Shown: piece by piece, positions 28,501-37,367 of the stretch
How the letters are laid out: each line of letters opens with the position of its first letter
Position numbering within the stretch: the first letter of the stretch is position 1
DNA from: Duganella qianjiadongensis
GTDB taxonomy: Bacteria > Pseudomonadota > Gammaproteobacteria > Burkholderiales > Burkholderiaceae_D
Length of the DNA stretch: 64,000 nucleotides
Direction of reading: 5' to 3'
Assembly (NCBI RefSeq): GCF_009857915.1
Contig: NZ_WWCM01000014.1
Coordinates: 55,921 to 119,920, forward strand
Position numbers and translations under genes: made by a program
The notes under the pieces: model-generated
The model's database searches: none
What the model was told of the DNA's origin: nothing
Seen by the model: the letters and a program-made list of their open reading frames with translations, nothing else

Positions 28501-29821
28501 CGCCGAACTGCAGCGTGCTCAGGGCGCCGAACTGGTTCGAGCTCAGGGCCACTACCTGATTGGTGGTCAGCGCCTGCGAAATATTGGCCGTGCTCAGCGC
28601 AGCAATCTGGCCGGTTTTCAGTGCGGTAATCTGGTTGGTGGTGATGGCCGTGACTTCGGCCGAGGTCATGGCGCTGAAGGCATTGGTCTTCAGTGCGCCG
28701 ATATCATCGGTTTCCATGGCGACGATCGAATCGCTGCCCATGGCGATGACCTGCGCGCTCGACAGCGCGGCTACCTGACCGCTGCTCAGGGCCACCACCT
28801 GATTGGTGGTCAGCGCCTGCGCCTGTTTGGTCGACATGCCGGCAATGGTGGCCGTCTTCAGCGCGGCGATATCGTCGGTTTCCATGGCCGCCAGATTATC
28901 CGTGCTCAGCGCTACCAGCTGGGTCGAGGTCAGCACCGAAGCCTGCGCCGTAGTCAGTGCCACGGCCTGATCGCTGGTCAGGGCGCCCATGCTGGCCGTG
29001 CTGAGCGCGGCGATCTGGGCCGTGCCCATGTTGGAGAGCTGGTTGGTGGTCAGTGCTGCCACCTGCGCAGTTTTCAGCGCAGCGATGATGCCCGTTTTCA
29101 GGGCAGCGACGTCCACCGTTTCGATGGCCGCAATATTATCCGTGCTCAGGACAGCAAACTGGCTGGAGCTCAGCGTAGCCAGCTGGGTCGAGGTCATGGC
29201 GACCACCTGCTCCGTGGTCAGGCCCGAAGCCAGCATTTTGGTGCTCAGCGCGGCCACCTGACCGGTGGTCAGATTGGAAGCCTGATCAGTGGTCAGCGCA
29301 GCCATCTGCTGCGTGCTCAGGGCATTGATGACGGCCGTTTTCAGGGCCACCAGATCGGTCGTTTCGATTGCGGCAATGCCGTCGGTCGACAGCGCAACAA
29401 TCTGCCGGCTCGACAGTGCTGCCGCCTGACCCGTGGTCAGTGCTACCACCTGATTGGTGGTCAGCGCGCCCATCTGCAGCGTGGTCAGGCCTGCAACGGT
29501 GGAGGTCTTGAGGGCTGCAAAATCATCGGTTTCCAGCGCCACCAGCGAATCGGTGGACATGGCCGCCACTTGCGAGGAGCTCAGTATCGCTACCTGCGTG
29601 GTGGAGAACGCTACCACCTGATTGGTGGTCAGGCCCTGCCCCAGTTCGCGCGTGGTGAGCACCTGCATGTGCGCGGTGCCGAACGCCCCGATCTGATCGG
29701 TCGTAAAGGCCGCAAACTGGGCGGAACTAAGCGCGGCAACGTCGGCCGTGGCCAGAAGGCTGATTGCATCCGTCGACAGTGCTGCAATCTGGTCCGTGGA
29801 CATGCTGGTTACGATAGACAT
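22538..29821 (-). CDS. Giant octapeptide-repeat protein 2 with EF-hand-like C-terminal block (probable type I secretion substrate)
   Basis: This protein has about 2,427 residues. A seven-residue leader runs straight into octads of L-[ST]-[ST]-x-Q-[ILV]-x-A for about 2,160 residues. Then come four Ca-loop motifs (DLNGNG, LDRNGDG, LDTNHDG, DGNADG; about 2170-2275) and a 130-residue Ala/Ser-rich tail with the motif SDETLRLKALQ, shared with repeat protein 3. Start ATG 29821 was preferred over ATG 29827 because the AAGGAG site is 7 nt from the former but only 1 nt from the latter. Inside the array the octads form nine copies of a 217-residue superunit. There is no N-terminal signal peptide. Exporter genes follow on the same strand, supporting type I secretion. 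Repeats are nearly free of Pro, Trp and Cys and rich in Ser/Thr/Gln. The long open frame on the opposite strand is an echo of the 24-bp periodicity. Confidence 0.92.
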   Translation of the reverse strand: MSIVTSMSTDQIAALSTDAISLLATADVAALSSAQFAAFTTDQIGAFGTAHMQVLTTRELGQGLTTNQVVAFSTTQVAILSSSQVAAMSTDSLVALETDDFAALKTSTVAGLTTLQMGALTTNQVVALTTGQAAALSSRQIVALSTDGIAAIETTDLVALKTAVINALSTQQMAALTTDQASNLTTGQVAALSTKMLASGLTTEQVVAMTSTQLATLSSSQFAVLSTDNIAAIETVDVAALKTGIIAALKTAQVAALTTNQLSNMGTAQIAALSTASMGALTSDQAVALTTAQASVLTSTQLVALSTDNLAAMETDDIAALKTATIAGMSTKQAQALTTNQVVALSSGQVAALSSAQVIAMGSDSIVAMETDDIGALKTNAFSAMTSAEVTAITTNQITALKTGQIAALSTANISQALTTNQVVALSSNQFGALSTLQFGALSTDNVAAIETDDLVSLRTSIIAALKTAQLAALTTNQFSNLSNNQILAITTANMGQLTSDQVVALTTAQASVLTSSQIVALSTDNTAALETDDIAALKTSTIAGLSTKQAVALTTKQIVALGSNQVAALNSAQVVAMGSDSVVAIETDDIGSLKTSAFNAMTSAEVTALTTDQISALKTAQIAALSTANIAQALTTNQIVAMSSNQFGALSTLQFGALSTDNIAAIETADVVGLRTAIIAALKTAQLAALTTNQLSNLTTGQVLAITTANMAQLTTDQVVALSTDQASVLTSSQFVAFSTDSIVALETDDIAVLKTSAIAGMSTKQAAALTTKQVVALGSNQIAALTSGQVIAMGSDSVVAIETDDIGALKTSAVAAMTSAEVNALTTDQITALKTGQIAALSTSNLANALTTHQIVAMSSNQFGALSTLQFGALSTDSIAAIETADVVGLRTAIIASLKTAQLAALTTNQLSNLTTGQVLAITTANMAQLTTDQVVALSTDQASVLTSSQFVALSTDGIVALETDDIAVLKTSAIAGMSTKQAAALTTKQVVALGSNQIAALTSAQVIAMGSDSVVAIETDDIGALKTNAFGAMTSAEVNALTTDQITALKTGQIAALSTANIANALSTNQIVAMSSNQFGALSTLQFGALSTDNIAAIETADVVGLRTAIIAALKTAQLAALTTNQLSNLTTGQVLAITTANIAQLTTDQVVALSTDQASVLTSSQFVALSTDGVVALETDDIAVLKTSAIAGMSTKQAAALTTKQVVALGSNQIGALTSAQVIAMGSDSVVAIETDDIGALKTSAVAAMTSAEVTALTTDQITALKTSQVAALSTANIANALTTKQIVAMSSNQFGAFNTQQFAALATDSIAAIETEDVVGLRTSIIASLKTAQLAALTTNQLSNLTTGQVLAITTLNMSALTSDQVVALSTTQAGVLTSSQIVALSTDNVAAMETDDIAALKTSTIAGLSTKQAAALTTKQVVALSSGQIAALNSAQVVAMGSDSVVAIETDDIGALKTNAFGAMTSAEVTALTTDQITALKTGQVAALSTANIANALTTNQIVAMSSNQFGALSTLQFGALSTDNIAAIETADVVGLRTGIIAALKTAQLAALTTNQLSNLTTGQVLAITTANMAQLTTDQVVALSTDQASVLTSSQAIALTTDSIVALETDDIAAMKTSTIAGLSTKQAVALTTKQVVALSSNQIGALSSAQVVAMGSDSVVAIETDDIGALKTSAFGAMTSAEVTALTTDQITALKTSHVAALSTANIANALTTNQIVAMSSAQLGVLSTLQFAALGTDNVAAIETADLSSLKTSVIAALKTVQLAALTTNQLSNLGTGQVTALSTASMASLTSDQTVALTTAQAAVLSSTQAVALSTDNLAALVTDDVVALKTSVIAALQTKHVAALTTNQIVALSTIQAASLTSSQINALGTDSVVALETADLAALKTSALNGLRSAQLNAFSTDQITAMTTAQVAALSTANLSDGLTTKQIVALSSAQLYVLSTAQFGVLSTDNVAAIETDDLAALKTSTIAALKSSQLAALTTGQLSSLGTSQIVALSTANLANALSTSQSAAITTTQAAALTSGQVAALSTDALAALGTDQFAVLKTAAVASLKTLQIGALTTNQIVSLSSGQVAALSSAQVKALTTDQLVALETQDLVALRTGAMAGLSTDQISKLSTDQVHALTSAQVCAINSSQVPGLTTAQIAALSSPLGTPIVLDLNGNGINTLNLAAGVQFDLLATGNKAATGWVGGGDGLLALDRNGDGVINDGSELFGSGTTLANGQKAQTGYEALAELDTNHDGVVDAKDSAFAQLKVWVDGNADGVSQADELKSLDQLGITKLDLNAKQDVSYNNGNIVGLTSTFETSDGSSHAAADVWFQMSAVAPAASLSAAVSNLSQALSSFDNAATAAGSTAKLEVPGSGVASGAAALAGALKDYSAAQLTASTAASTSDETLRLKALQSTASHGILVAK
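23800..29330 (-). repeat. Nine tandem 651-bp superunits (217 residues) inside repeat protein 2
   Basis: The segment encoding [IV]VA[ML]SSNQFGALSTLQFGA recurs every 651 bp (for example near 25288, 25939, 26590, 27241, 27892 and 28543). Each superunit is 26 octads plus one 9-residue step (LSTANIANA). The middle copies are nearly identical and the outer ones diverged, as expected of unequal crossing-over. Confidence 0.9.
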
Positions 29822-30128
29822 TGCCATTCTCCTTGGGGTCCTGCCGTATCGTTACGGGCGGGAACGAGTGCCGGGGTGGTTTTAGCGCCGGCGCTCAAAT
29901 TTTTAACGGTTTAGTAGTGCTTCGGTAGTGCATTAATGGCTGGGCACATTTCTGCGCACCAACCATCCGGTCTAGTTCTTAACGACAACTGACTTCACAA
30001 CTTTAGGAAGTCTCTTATCGTTAGCGACAGTGAGGCCTCCACCGCGCCACATAAACGTGGCGCGAAGCGGACCTTGCTGTAGCTTTCGTTGCAAGACTGG
30101 CCAGTGTTCCGGCCAGTCCGGCAGCGGC
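29822..30128. other. Intergenic region between repeat proteins 3 and 2
   Basis: It contains two perfect 8-bp hairpins (30043-30064, CGCGCCAC/GTGGCGCG; 30094-30117, GACTGGCC/GGCCAGTC) just downstream of the - strand stop of repeat protein 3. Neither has a T-run, so they may be Rho-dependent or mRNA-stabilising structures. No convincing promoter or gene was seen. Confidence 0.5.
29829..29834 (-). promoter_or_regulatory. Ribosome-binding site AAGGAG of repeat protein 2
   Basis: Spacing is 7 nt to ATG 29821 and 1 nt to ATG 29827, which decides the start. Confidence 0.8.
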
Positions 30129-33100
30129 TTATTTATGCGGCGCGGCCAGGAATCCTTGAGCACCGGTCTGCAGTGCTTTCAGACGCAAGGTCTCGTCGCT
30201 GGCGGCCAGCCCTGCAGCGCCTTTGTCTGCGGCACCGAAGTGCTTCATGACATCGGCCAGCTGGGCGGCGCTGGCGGCCAGAGCACCACCGCGCAGATCC
30301 AGCTGGGCTGGGTGCGCGCCAACTTCGGCTGCGGCGTTGAAGTTGGACAGTGCCTGGGTCAGGCCACTGACGTTGCTGCTCAGGCTAGCGGCAGGCGTGG
30401 TAGCGAACCACACGTCGCCAGCCGTATGCGTAGCACCGTCACTGGTTTCGAAGCTCGAGGTCAGACCCACCACGTTGCCGTTGTTGAGCGAAACGTTGCG
30501 CGTCACATCGAGATTCAGTTTGGTGATGCCCAGCTGATCGAGCGTTTTCAGCTCGCTAGCCTGGCTGACACCGTCAGCGTTGCCATCGACCCAGACTTCC
30601 AGCTTGCTGAAGCTGCTGTCCTTGGCATCGATCACGCCATCGTGGTTGGTATCGAGTTCGACCAGCGCTTCGTAGCCGGTGCGGGCTTTCTGACCATTGG
30701 CCAGGGTGGTGCCCGAACCGAACAGTTCGCTACCGTCGTTGATGGTACCGTCACCGTTGCGATCCATGACCAGCAGACCGTCGCCACCGCCTACCCAGCC
30801 CGTATTGAGCTTGTTGCCGGTCGCAGCCAGATCGAACTGCACGCCCTGATTGATATTCAGGGTCTGGATGCCGTCGCCATTCAGATCCAGCACGATAGGC
30901 GTGAGGCTGATCCAGGCATTGATCTGGTCGGTACTCATCGCCTGTACCTGATCGGTACGCAGCGAGATCAGCTGGTTGGTGCTCAGCGCATGCACCTGAT
31001 TCGTGCTCAGTGCCACGATATCGTTGGTGGTCAGCGCCTGCAGCTGACGGGTGCTCAGGCCGGCAATCACACCGGTACCCAGTGCAGCCACGTCGCTGGT
31101 GTTCATGGCTGCCACGGCGCCCGTGCTCAGGCCGATGAACTGGCGGCTGCCGAAGGCGGCAAACTGCGCCGTCGTCATGGCGGCAGCCTGGGTGTTGGTA
31201 ATGGCACTCAGCTGGTTGCTGGACAGAGCGCTGATGTTGACGCTCGAGATCGCTGCCAGATCAGCCGTTTCCAGCGCGGCGATGCTGCGGGTGCTCAGAG
31301 CAGCCAGCTGTGCAGTAGCCAGCGACGCGGTTTGCGCGGTGGTCAGTGCAACGATCTGGTCGGTCGAGAGCACGCTGATATTGGTGCTCAGCGCAGTGAT
31401 CTGGCCGGTGGACAGGTTGGCGATCTGCGAAGTACCCAGTGCCACCAGCTGTACCGTGCGCAGCGCGACCATATCGTTGGTGCTCAGGCCAGCCAGATCG
31501 GCCGTTTCAATCGCCGCCACGGCATTGGTGCTGAGTGCGGCGATCTGTGCCGTACCAAGGCTACCCACTTGTGCCGAGGTCAGCGCCACTGCCTGATTGG
31601 TGCTCAGGGCAGCCACTGCCGCAGTGTTCAGAGCGGCCAGCGAGGCGGTGGCCAGCGAAGTCATCTGGCTGGTAGTCAGCGCAGCAACCTGTGCCGTGCC
31701 GAAGGCAGCGATACCGGCGGTCGCCAGCTGGTTCATGTCCACCGTTTCCAGTGCGCCGACGGCATTCGCGGTCAGGGCGGCCACTTGGGCCGAACCCAGT
31801 GCGCCGGCCTGATTGCTGGTCAGCGCCACCACTTCATTGGTGCTCAGGGCCTTCACTTGTGCCGTGTTCAGGCCAGCAATAGCGGTGGTGCTCATGGCGG
31901 CCAGATCAGCCGTTTCGATATAACCCACGTTAGCGGTGGTCAGCGCCGTGATCTGGGTGGTGCCCAGATTGGCGGCCTGTGCCGTGGTCAGCGCCTGTAC
32001 CTGTGCCGAGTTCAGGGCATTGATGCCCGCAGTACTCAGTGCCAGTACCTGATTGGTCGACAGATTCGCTACCTGATCAGCGGTCAGACCCAGCACCTGC
32101 GTGGTGCGCATCGCGGCAACCTGATTGGTCGAGAGACCAGCCAGATCGGCCGTTTCGATGGCGCCGATGGCACGGCTGGTCATGGCAACGATCTGCGCGG
32201 TGCCGAGGCTGCCCACCTGGGCCGAGGTCAGGGCGACCACCTGATTGGTGCTCAGGGCGGCAATTGCAGCGGTATTCAGTGCGGCCAGCGACGCGGTGGC
32301 CAGCGAAGTCATCTGGCTGGTGGTGATCGCGGCAACCTGTGCCGTGCCGAAGGCAGCAATGCCTGCGGTCGCCAGCTGGTTCATATCGACCGTTTCCAGT
32401 GCGCCTACCGCGTTGGTGGTCAGGGCAGCCACTTGAGCCGAACCCAGTGCACCGGCCTGATTGCTGGTCAGTGCCACGACCTGGCTGGTGCTCAGGGCTT
32501 TCACCTGTGCCGAGCTCAGGCCAGCGATGGCCGTGGTGCTCATGGCGGCCAGATCAGCCGTCTCAATGTAACCCACGTTAGCGGTGGTCAGGGCCGTGAT
32601 CTGGGTGGTGCCCAGATTCGCGGCCTGTGCCGTGGTCAGCGCCTGTACCTGTGCCGAGTTCAGGGCATTGATGCCCGCCGAGCTCAGTGCCAGTACCTGA
32701 TTGGTCGACAGATTCGCTACCTGATCAGCGGTCAGACCCAGTACCTGCGTGGTGCGCATCGCGGCGACCTGGTTGGTCGAGAGACCAGCCAGATCGGCCG
32801 TTTCGATGGCGCCGATGGCACGGCTGGTCATGGCAACGATCTGCGCGGTGCCGAGGCTGCCCACCTGGGCCGAGGTCAGGGCGACCACCTGATTGGTGCT
32901 CAGGGCGGCAATTGCAGCGGTATTCAGTGCGGCCAGCGACGCGGTGGCCAGCGAAGTCATCTGGCTGGTGGTGATCGCGGCAACCTGTGCCGTGCCGAAG
33001 GCAGCGATACCAGCGGTTGCCAGCTGGTTCATGTCCACCGTTTCCAGTGCACCGACGGCGTTGGTGGTCAGGGCAGCTACTTGGGCCGAACCCAGTGCAC

Positions 33101-36100
33101 CGGCCTGATTGCTGGTCAGCGCCACGACCTGACTGGTGCTCAGGGCTTTGACTTGTGCCGAGCTCAGGCCAGCGATGGCCGTGGTGCTCATGGCGGCCAG
33201 ATCAGCCGTTTCGATATAACCCACGTTAGCGGTGGTCAGCGCCGTGATCTGGGTGGTGCCCAGATTGGCGGCCTGTGCCGTGGTCAGCGCCTGTACCTGT
33301 GCCGAGTTCAGGGCATTGATGCCCGCCGAGCTCAGTGCCAGTACCTGATTGGTCGACAGATTCGCTACCTGATCAGCCGTCAGACCCAGTACCTGCGTGG
33401 TGCGCATCGCGGCGACCTGGTTGGTCGACAGACCAGCCAGATCGGCCGTTTCGATGGCGCCGATAGCACGGCTGGTCATGGCAACGATCTGTGCGGTGCC
33501 CAAGCTGCCCACCTGGGCCGAGGTCAGGGCGACCACTTGATTGGTGCTCAGGGCGGCAATCGCTGCGGTATTCAGTGCAGCCAGCGAAGCGGTAGCCAGC
33601 GAAGTCATCTGGCTGGTGGTGATCGCGGCAACCTGTGCCGTGCCGAAGGCAGCGATGCCTGCGGTCGCCAGCTGGTTCATGTCTACGGTTTCCAGTGCAC
33701 CTACCGCGTTGGTGGTCAGGGCAGCCACTTGAGCCGAACCCAGTGCACCGGCCTGATTGCTGGTCAGCGCCACAACCTGGCTGGTGCTCAGGGCTTTCAC
33801 CTGTGCCGAGCTCAGGCCAGCGATGGCCGTGGTGCTCATGGCGGCCAGATCAGCCGTTTCGATGTAACCCACGTTAGCGGTGGTCAGGGCCGTGATCTGG
33901 GTGGTGCCCAGATTCGCGGCCTGTGCCGTGGTCAGCGCCTGTACCTGCGCCGAGTTCAGGGCATTGATAGCGGCCGAGCTCAGTGCCAGTACCTGATTGG
34001 TCGACAGATTGGCTACCTGATCAGCCGTCAGACCCAGTACCTGCGTGGTGCGCATCGCGGCGACCTGGTTGGTGCTCAGACCGGCCAGATCGGCCGTTTC
34101 GATGGCGCCGATAGCACGGCTGGTCATGGCAACGATCTGCGCGGTGCCGAGGCTGCCCACCTGGGCCGACGTCAGCGCCACAACCTGATTGGTGCTCAGG
34201 GCGGCAATTGCAGCGGTATTCAGTGCGGCCAGCGAAGCGGTGGCCAGCGAAGTCATCTGGCTGGTGGTGATCGCGGCAACCTGTGCCGTGCCGAAGGCAG
34301 CGATGCCTGCGGTTGCCAGCTGGTTCATATCGACCGTTTCCAGTGCGCCCACCGCATTGGTGGTCAGGGCAGCCACTTGAGCCGAACCCAGTGCACCGGC
34401 TTGGTTGCTGGTCAGCGCCACCACCTGGCTGGTGCTCAGGGCTTTCACCTGTGCCGAGTTCAGGCCTGCAATAGCGGTAGTGCTCATGGCGGCCAGATCG
34501 GCCGTTTCGATGTAACCCACGTTAGCGGTGGTCAGGGCCGTGATCTGGGTGGTGCCCAGATTAGCGGCCTGTGCCGTGGTCAGCGCCTGTACCTGTGCCG
34601 AGTTCAGGGCATTGATGCCCGCCGAGCTCAGTGCCAGTACCTGATTGGTCGACAGATTCGCTACCTGATCAGCGGTCAGACCCAGTACCTGCGTGGTGCG
34701 CATCGCGGCAACCTGATTGGTCGACAGACCGGCCAGATCGGCCGTTTCGATGGCGCCGATGGCACGGCTGGTCATGGCAACGATCTGCGCGGTGCCGAGG
34801 CTGCCCACCTGGGCCGAGGTCAGGGCGACCACTTGATTGGTGCTCAGGGCGGCAATCGCTGCGGTATTCAGTGCAGCCAGCGAAGCGGTGGCCAGCGAGG
34901 TCATCTGGCTGGTGGTGATCGCGGCAACCTGTGCCGTGCCGAAGGCAGCAATGCCTGCGGTCGCCAGCTGGTTCATGTCCACCGTTTCCAGTGCACCGAC
35001 GGCGTTGGTGGTCAGGGCAGCCACTTGAGCCGAACCCAGTGCACCGGCTTGGTTGCTGGTCAGCGCCACGACCTGGCTGGTGCTCAGGGCTTTCACCTGT
35101 GCCGAGCTCAGGCCAGCGATGGCCGTGGTGCTCATGGCGGCCAGATCAGCCGTTTCGATATAACCCACGTTAGCGGTGGTCAGGGCCGTGATCTGGGTGG
35201 TGCCCAGATTGGCGGCCTGTGCCGTGGTCAGCGCCTGTACCTGTGCCGAGTTCAGGGCATTGATGCCCGCAGTACTCAGTGCCAGTACCTGATTGGTCGA
35301 CAGATTCGCTACCTGATCAGCGGTCAGACCCAGCACCTGCGTGGTGCGCATCGCGGCAACCTGATTGGTGCTCAGACCGGCCAGATCGGCCGTTTCGATG
35401 GCGCCGATGGCACGGCTGGTCATGGCAACGATCTGCGCGGTGCCGAGGCTGCCCACCTGGGCCGAGGTCAGGGCGACCACCTGATTGGTGCTCAGGGCGG
35501 CAATTGCAGCGGTATTCAGTGCGGCCAGCGACGCGGTGGCCAGCGAAGTCATCTGGCTGGTGGTGATCGCGGCAACCTGTGCCGTGCCGAAGGCAGCAAT
35601 GCCTGCGGTCGCCAGCTGGTTCATATCGACCGTTTCCAGTGCGCCTACCGCGTTGGTGGTCAGGGCAGCCACTTGAGCCGAACCCAGTGCACCGGCCTGA
35701 TTGCTGGTCAGCGCCACGACCTGGCTGGTGCTCAGGGCTTTCACCTGTGCCGAGCTCAGGCCAGCGATGGCCGTGGTGCTCATGGCGGCCAGATCAGCCG
35801 TCTCAATGTAACCCACGTTAGCGGTGGTCAGCGCCGTGATCTGGGTGGTGCCCAGATTGGCGGCCTGTGCCGTGGTCAGCGCCTGTACCTGTGCCGAGTT
35901 CAGGGCATTGATGCCCGCCGAGCTCAGTGCCAGTACCTGATTGGTCGACAGATTGGCTACCTGATCAGCCGTCAGACCCAGCACCTGCGTGGTGCGCATC
36001 GCGGCGACCTGATTGGTGCTCAGACCGGCCAGATCCGCCGTTTCGATGGCGCCGATGGCACGGCTGGTCATGGCAACGATCTGTGCGGTGCCGAGGCTGC

Positions 36101-37367
36101 CCACCTGGGCCGAGGTCAGGGCCACGACCTGATTGGTGCTCAGGGCGGCAATTGCAGCGGTATTCAGTGCGGCCAGCGAGGCGGTGGCCAGCGAAGTCAT
36201 CTGGCTGGTGGTGATCGCGGCAACCTGTGCCGTGCCGAAGGCAGCGATGCCTGCGGTCGCCAGCTGGTTCATATCCACCGTTTCCAGCACGCCCACAGCG
36301 CTAGTGGTCATGGCAGCCACTTGGGCCGAACCCAGTGCACCGGCCTGGTTGCTGGTCAGCGCCACGACCTGGCTGGTGCTCAGGGCTTTCACCTGTGCCG
36401 AGCTCAGGCCAGCGATGGCCGTAGTGCTCATGGCGGCCAGATCAGCCGTCTCAATGTAACCCACGTTGGCCGTCGTCAGGGCCGTGATCTGGGTGGTGCC
36501 CAGATTGGCGGCCTGTGCCGTGGTCAGCGCCTGTACCTGTGCCGAGTTCAGGGCATTGATGCCCGCCGAGCTCAGTGCCAGTACCTGATTAGTCGACAGA
36601 TTCGCTACCTGATCAGCGGTCAGACCCAGTACCTGCGTGGTGCGCATCGCGGCGACTTGGTTGGTGCTCAGACCGGCCAGATCCGCCGTTTCAATGGCGC
36701 CGATAGCACGGCTGGTCATGGCAACGATCTGCGCGGTGCCCAGGCTGCCCACCTGGGCCGAGGTCAGTGCCACAACCTGATTGGTGCTCAGGGCGGCAAT
36801 TGCAGCGGTATTCAGTGCCGCCAGCGAGGCGGTGGCCAGCGAAGTCATCTGGCTGGTGGTGATGGCTGCCATCTGTGCGGTGCTAAGGGCCGCAATGCCG
36901 GCAGTCGCCAGCTGGTTCATATCCACCGTTTCCAGTGCACCCACGGCACTGGTGCTGAGGGCCACGATCTGGGCCGAACCCAGCGAACCAGCCTGCGTGC
37001 TGGTCAGCGCCACCACCTGATTGGTGGTCAGCCCTTTGATCTGGTTGGAACTCAGCCCCTGCAGCGCGCTAGTCTGCAGCACCGCCACATCGGCCGTCGA
37101 CAGGCTGGACACGTTCAGGGTGCTTAGTGCCGCCAGCTGACGCGAGGACAGCGTGGTCGCCTGCGCGGTGGTCAGCACCCCCGCCTGCTGCGAGCTCAAG
37201 CCGTAGGCCAGTTGGGCAGTGCTGAAGGCCGTGATGGCGGCCGTCGAAAATGCCCGAATCTGATCGGTGCTCAGGGCGATCAGGTCTGCCGTGGCAATAG
37301 TAGCGATCTGGCTGGTATCCAGATTGGCTATCTGCTGGGTGCTGAAAGCGATAAATGGGCTAGGCAT
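30129..37367 (-). CDS. Giant octapeptide-repeat protein 3 with EF-hand-like C-terminal block (probable type I secretion substrate)
   Basis: This protein has about 2,412 residues. A short leader (MPSPFIAF) precedes about 2,150 residues of octads. Then come Ca-loop motifs (DLNGDG, MDRNGDG, LDTNHDG, DGNADG; from about 2157) and an Ala-rich tail with SDETLRLKALQ. Start ATG 37367 has AGGAG at a 7-nt spacing. Long stretches of the array are almost identical, arranged as nine 216-residue superunits, which makes this the most homogenised of the three giant genes. It shares strand, leader style, Ca block and tail with repeat protein 2 directly downstream, and both lie ahead of the type I exporter. Function is not known. 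Surface layer, adhesin or matrix protein are options. Confidence 0.92.
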   Translation of the reverse strand: MPSPFIAFSTQQIANLDTSQIATIATADLIALSTDQIRAFSTAAITAFSTAQLAYGLSSQQAGVLTTAQATTLSSRQLAALSTLNVSSLSTADVAVLQTSALQGLSSNQIKGLTTNQVVALTSTQAGSLGSAQIVALSTSAVGALETVDMNQLATAGIAALSTAQMAAITTSQMTSLATASLAALNTAAIAALSTNQVVALTSAQVGSLGTAQIVAMTSRAIGAIETADLAGLSTNQVAAMRTTQVLGLTADQVANLSTNQVLALSSAGINALNSAQVQALTTAQAANLGTTQITALTTANVGYIETADLAAMSTTAIAGLSSAQVKALSTSQVVALTSNQAGALGSAQVAAMTTSAVGVLETVDMNQLATAGIAAFGTAQVAAITTSQMTSLATASLAALNTAAIAALSTNQVVALTSAQVGSLGTAQIVAMTSRAIGAIETADLAGLSTNQVAAMRTTQVLGLTADQVANLSTNQVLALSSAGINALNSAQVQALTTAQAANLGTTQITALTTANVGYIETADLAAMSTTAIAGLSSAQVKALSTSQVVALTSNQAGALGSAQVAALTTNAVGALETVDMNQLATAGIAAFGTAQVAAITTSQMTSLATASLAALNTAAIAALSTNQVVALTSAQVGSLGTAQIVAMTSRAIGAIETADLAGLSTNQVAAMRTTQVLGLTADQVANLSTNQVLALSTAGINALNSAQVQALTTAQAANLGTTQITALTTANVGYIETADLAAMSTTAIAGLSSAQVKALSTSQVVALTSNQAGALGSAQVAALTTNAVGALETVDMNQLATAGIAAFGTAQVAAITTSQMTSLATASLAALNTAAIAALSTNQVVALTSAQVGSLGTAQIVAMTSRAIGAIETADLAGLSTNQVAAMRTTQVLGLTADQVANLSTNQVLALSSAGINALNSAQVQALTTAQAANLGTTQITALTTANVGYIETADLAAMSTTAIAGLNSAQVKALSTSQVVALTSNQAGALGSAQVAALTTNAVGALETVDMNQLATAGIAAFGTAQVAAITTSQMTSLATASLAALNTAAIAALSTNQVVALTSAQVGSLGTAQIVAMTSRAIGAIETADLAGLSTNQVAAMRTTQVLGLTADQVANLSTNQVLALSSAAINALNSAQVQALTTAQAANLGTTQITALTTANVGYIETADLAAMSTTAIAGLSSAQVKALSTSQVVALTSNQAGALGSAQVAALTTNAVGALETVDMNQLATAGIAAFGTAQVAAITTSQMTSLATASLAALNTAAIAALSTNQVVALTSAQVGSLGTAQIVAMTSRAIGAIETADLAGLSTNQVAAMRTTQVLGLTADQVANLSTNQVLALSSAGINALNSAQVQALTTAQAANLGTTQITALTTANVGYIETADLAAMSTTAIAGLSSAQVKALSTSQVVALTSNQAGALGSAQVAALTTNAVGALETVDMNQLATAGIAAFGTAQVAAITTSQMTSLATASLAALNTAAIAALSTNQVVALTSAQVGSLGTAQIVAMTSRAIGAIETADLAGLSTNQVAAMRTTQVLGLTADQVANLSTNQVLALSSAGINALNSAQVQALTTAQAANLGTTQITALTTANVGYIETADLAAMSTTAIAGLSSAQVKALSTSQVVALTSNQAGALGSAQVAALTTNAVGALETVDMNQLATAGIAAFGTAQVAAITTSQMTSLATASLAALNTAAIAALSTNQVVALTSAQVGSLGTAQIVAMTSRAIGAIETADLAGLSTNQVAAMRTTQVLGLTADQVANLSTNQVLALSTAGINALNSAQVQALTTAQAANLGTTQITALTTANVGYIETADLAAMSTTAIAGLNTAQVKALSTNEVVALTSNQAGALGSAQVAALTANAVGALETVDMNQLATAGIAAFGTAQVAALTTSQMTSLATASLAALNTAAVAALSTNQAVALTSAQVGSLGTAQIAALSTNAVAAIETADLAGLSTNDMVALRTVQLVALGTSQIANLSTGQITALSTNISVLSTDQIVALTTAQTASLATAQLAALSTRSIAALETADLAAISSVNISALSSNQLSAITNTQAAAMTTAQFAAFGSRQFIGLSTGAVAAMNTSDVAALGTGVIAGLSTRQLQALTTNDIVALSTNQVHALSTNQLISLRTDQVQAMSTDQINAWISLTPIVLDLNGDGIQTLNINQGVQFDLAATGNKLNTGWVGGGDGLLVMDRNGDGTINDGSELFGSGTTLANGQKARTGYEALVELDTNHDGVIDAKDSSFSKLEVWVDGNADGVSQASELKTLDQLGITKLNLDVTRNVSLNNGNVVGLTSSFETSDGATHTAGDVWFATTPAASLSSNVSGLTQALSNFNAAAEVGAHPAQLDLRGGALAASAAQLADVMKHFGAADKGAAGLAASDETLRLKALQTGAQGFLAAPHK
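31430..36990 (-). repeat. Nine tandem 648-bp superunits (216 residues = exactly 27 octads) inside repeat protein 3
   Basis: The same reading marker recurs at 31597, 32245, 32893, 33541, 34189, 34837, 35485, 36133 and 36781, exactly 648 bp apart. Copies differ mainly by silent or single-residue changes. This is a hotspot for slippage, unequal crossover and assembly collapse. Confidence 0.95.

Noticed and set aside
22532..29914. A 2,460-codon open frame on the + strand opposite repeat protein 2, rich in G-Q/L/GAQ octads
   Set aside because: It is an echo of the 24-bp codon periodicity. It lacks the Ca-binding block and a sensible start, and its translation mirrors the - strand gene.
29972..30163. 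63-codon - strand frame after repeat protein 3
   Set aside because: Overlaps the end of the giant gene in another frame and runs through two hairpins.
30030..37127. A 2,365-codon open frame on the + strand opposite repeat protein 3
   Set aside because: Same cause. The - strand gene has a ribosome site, EF-hand-like motifs and the conserved tail.
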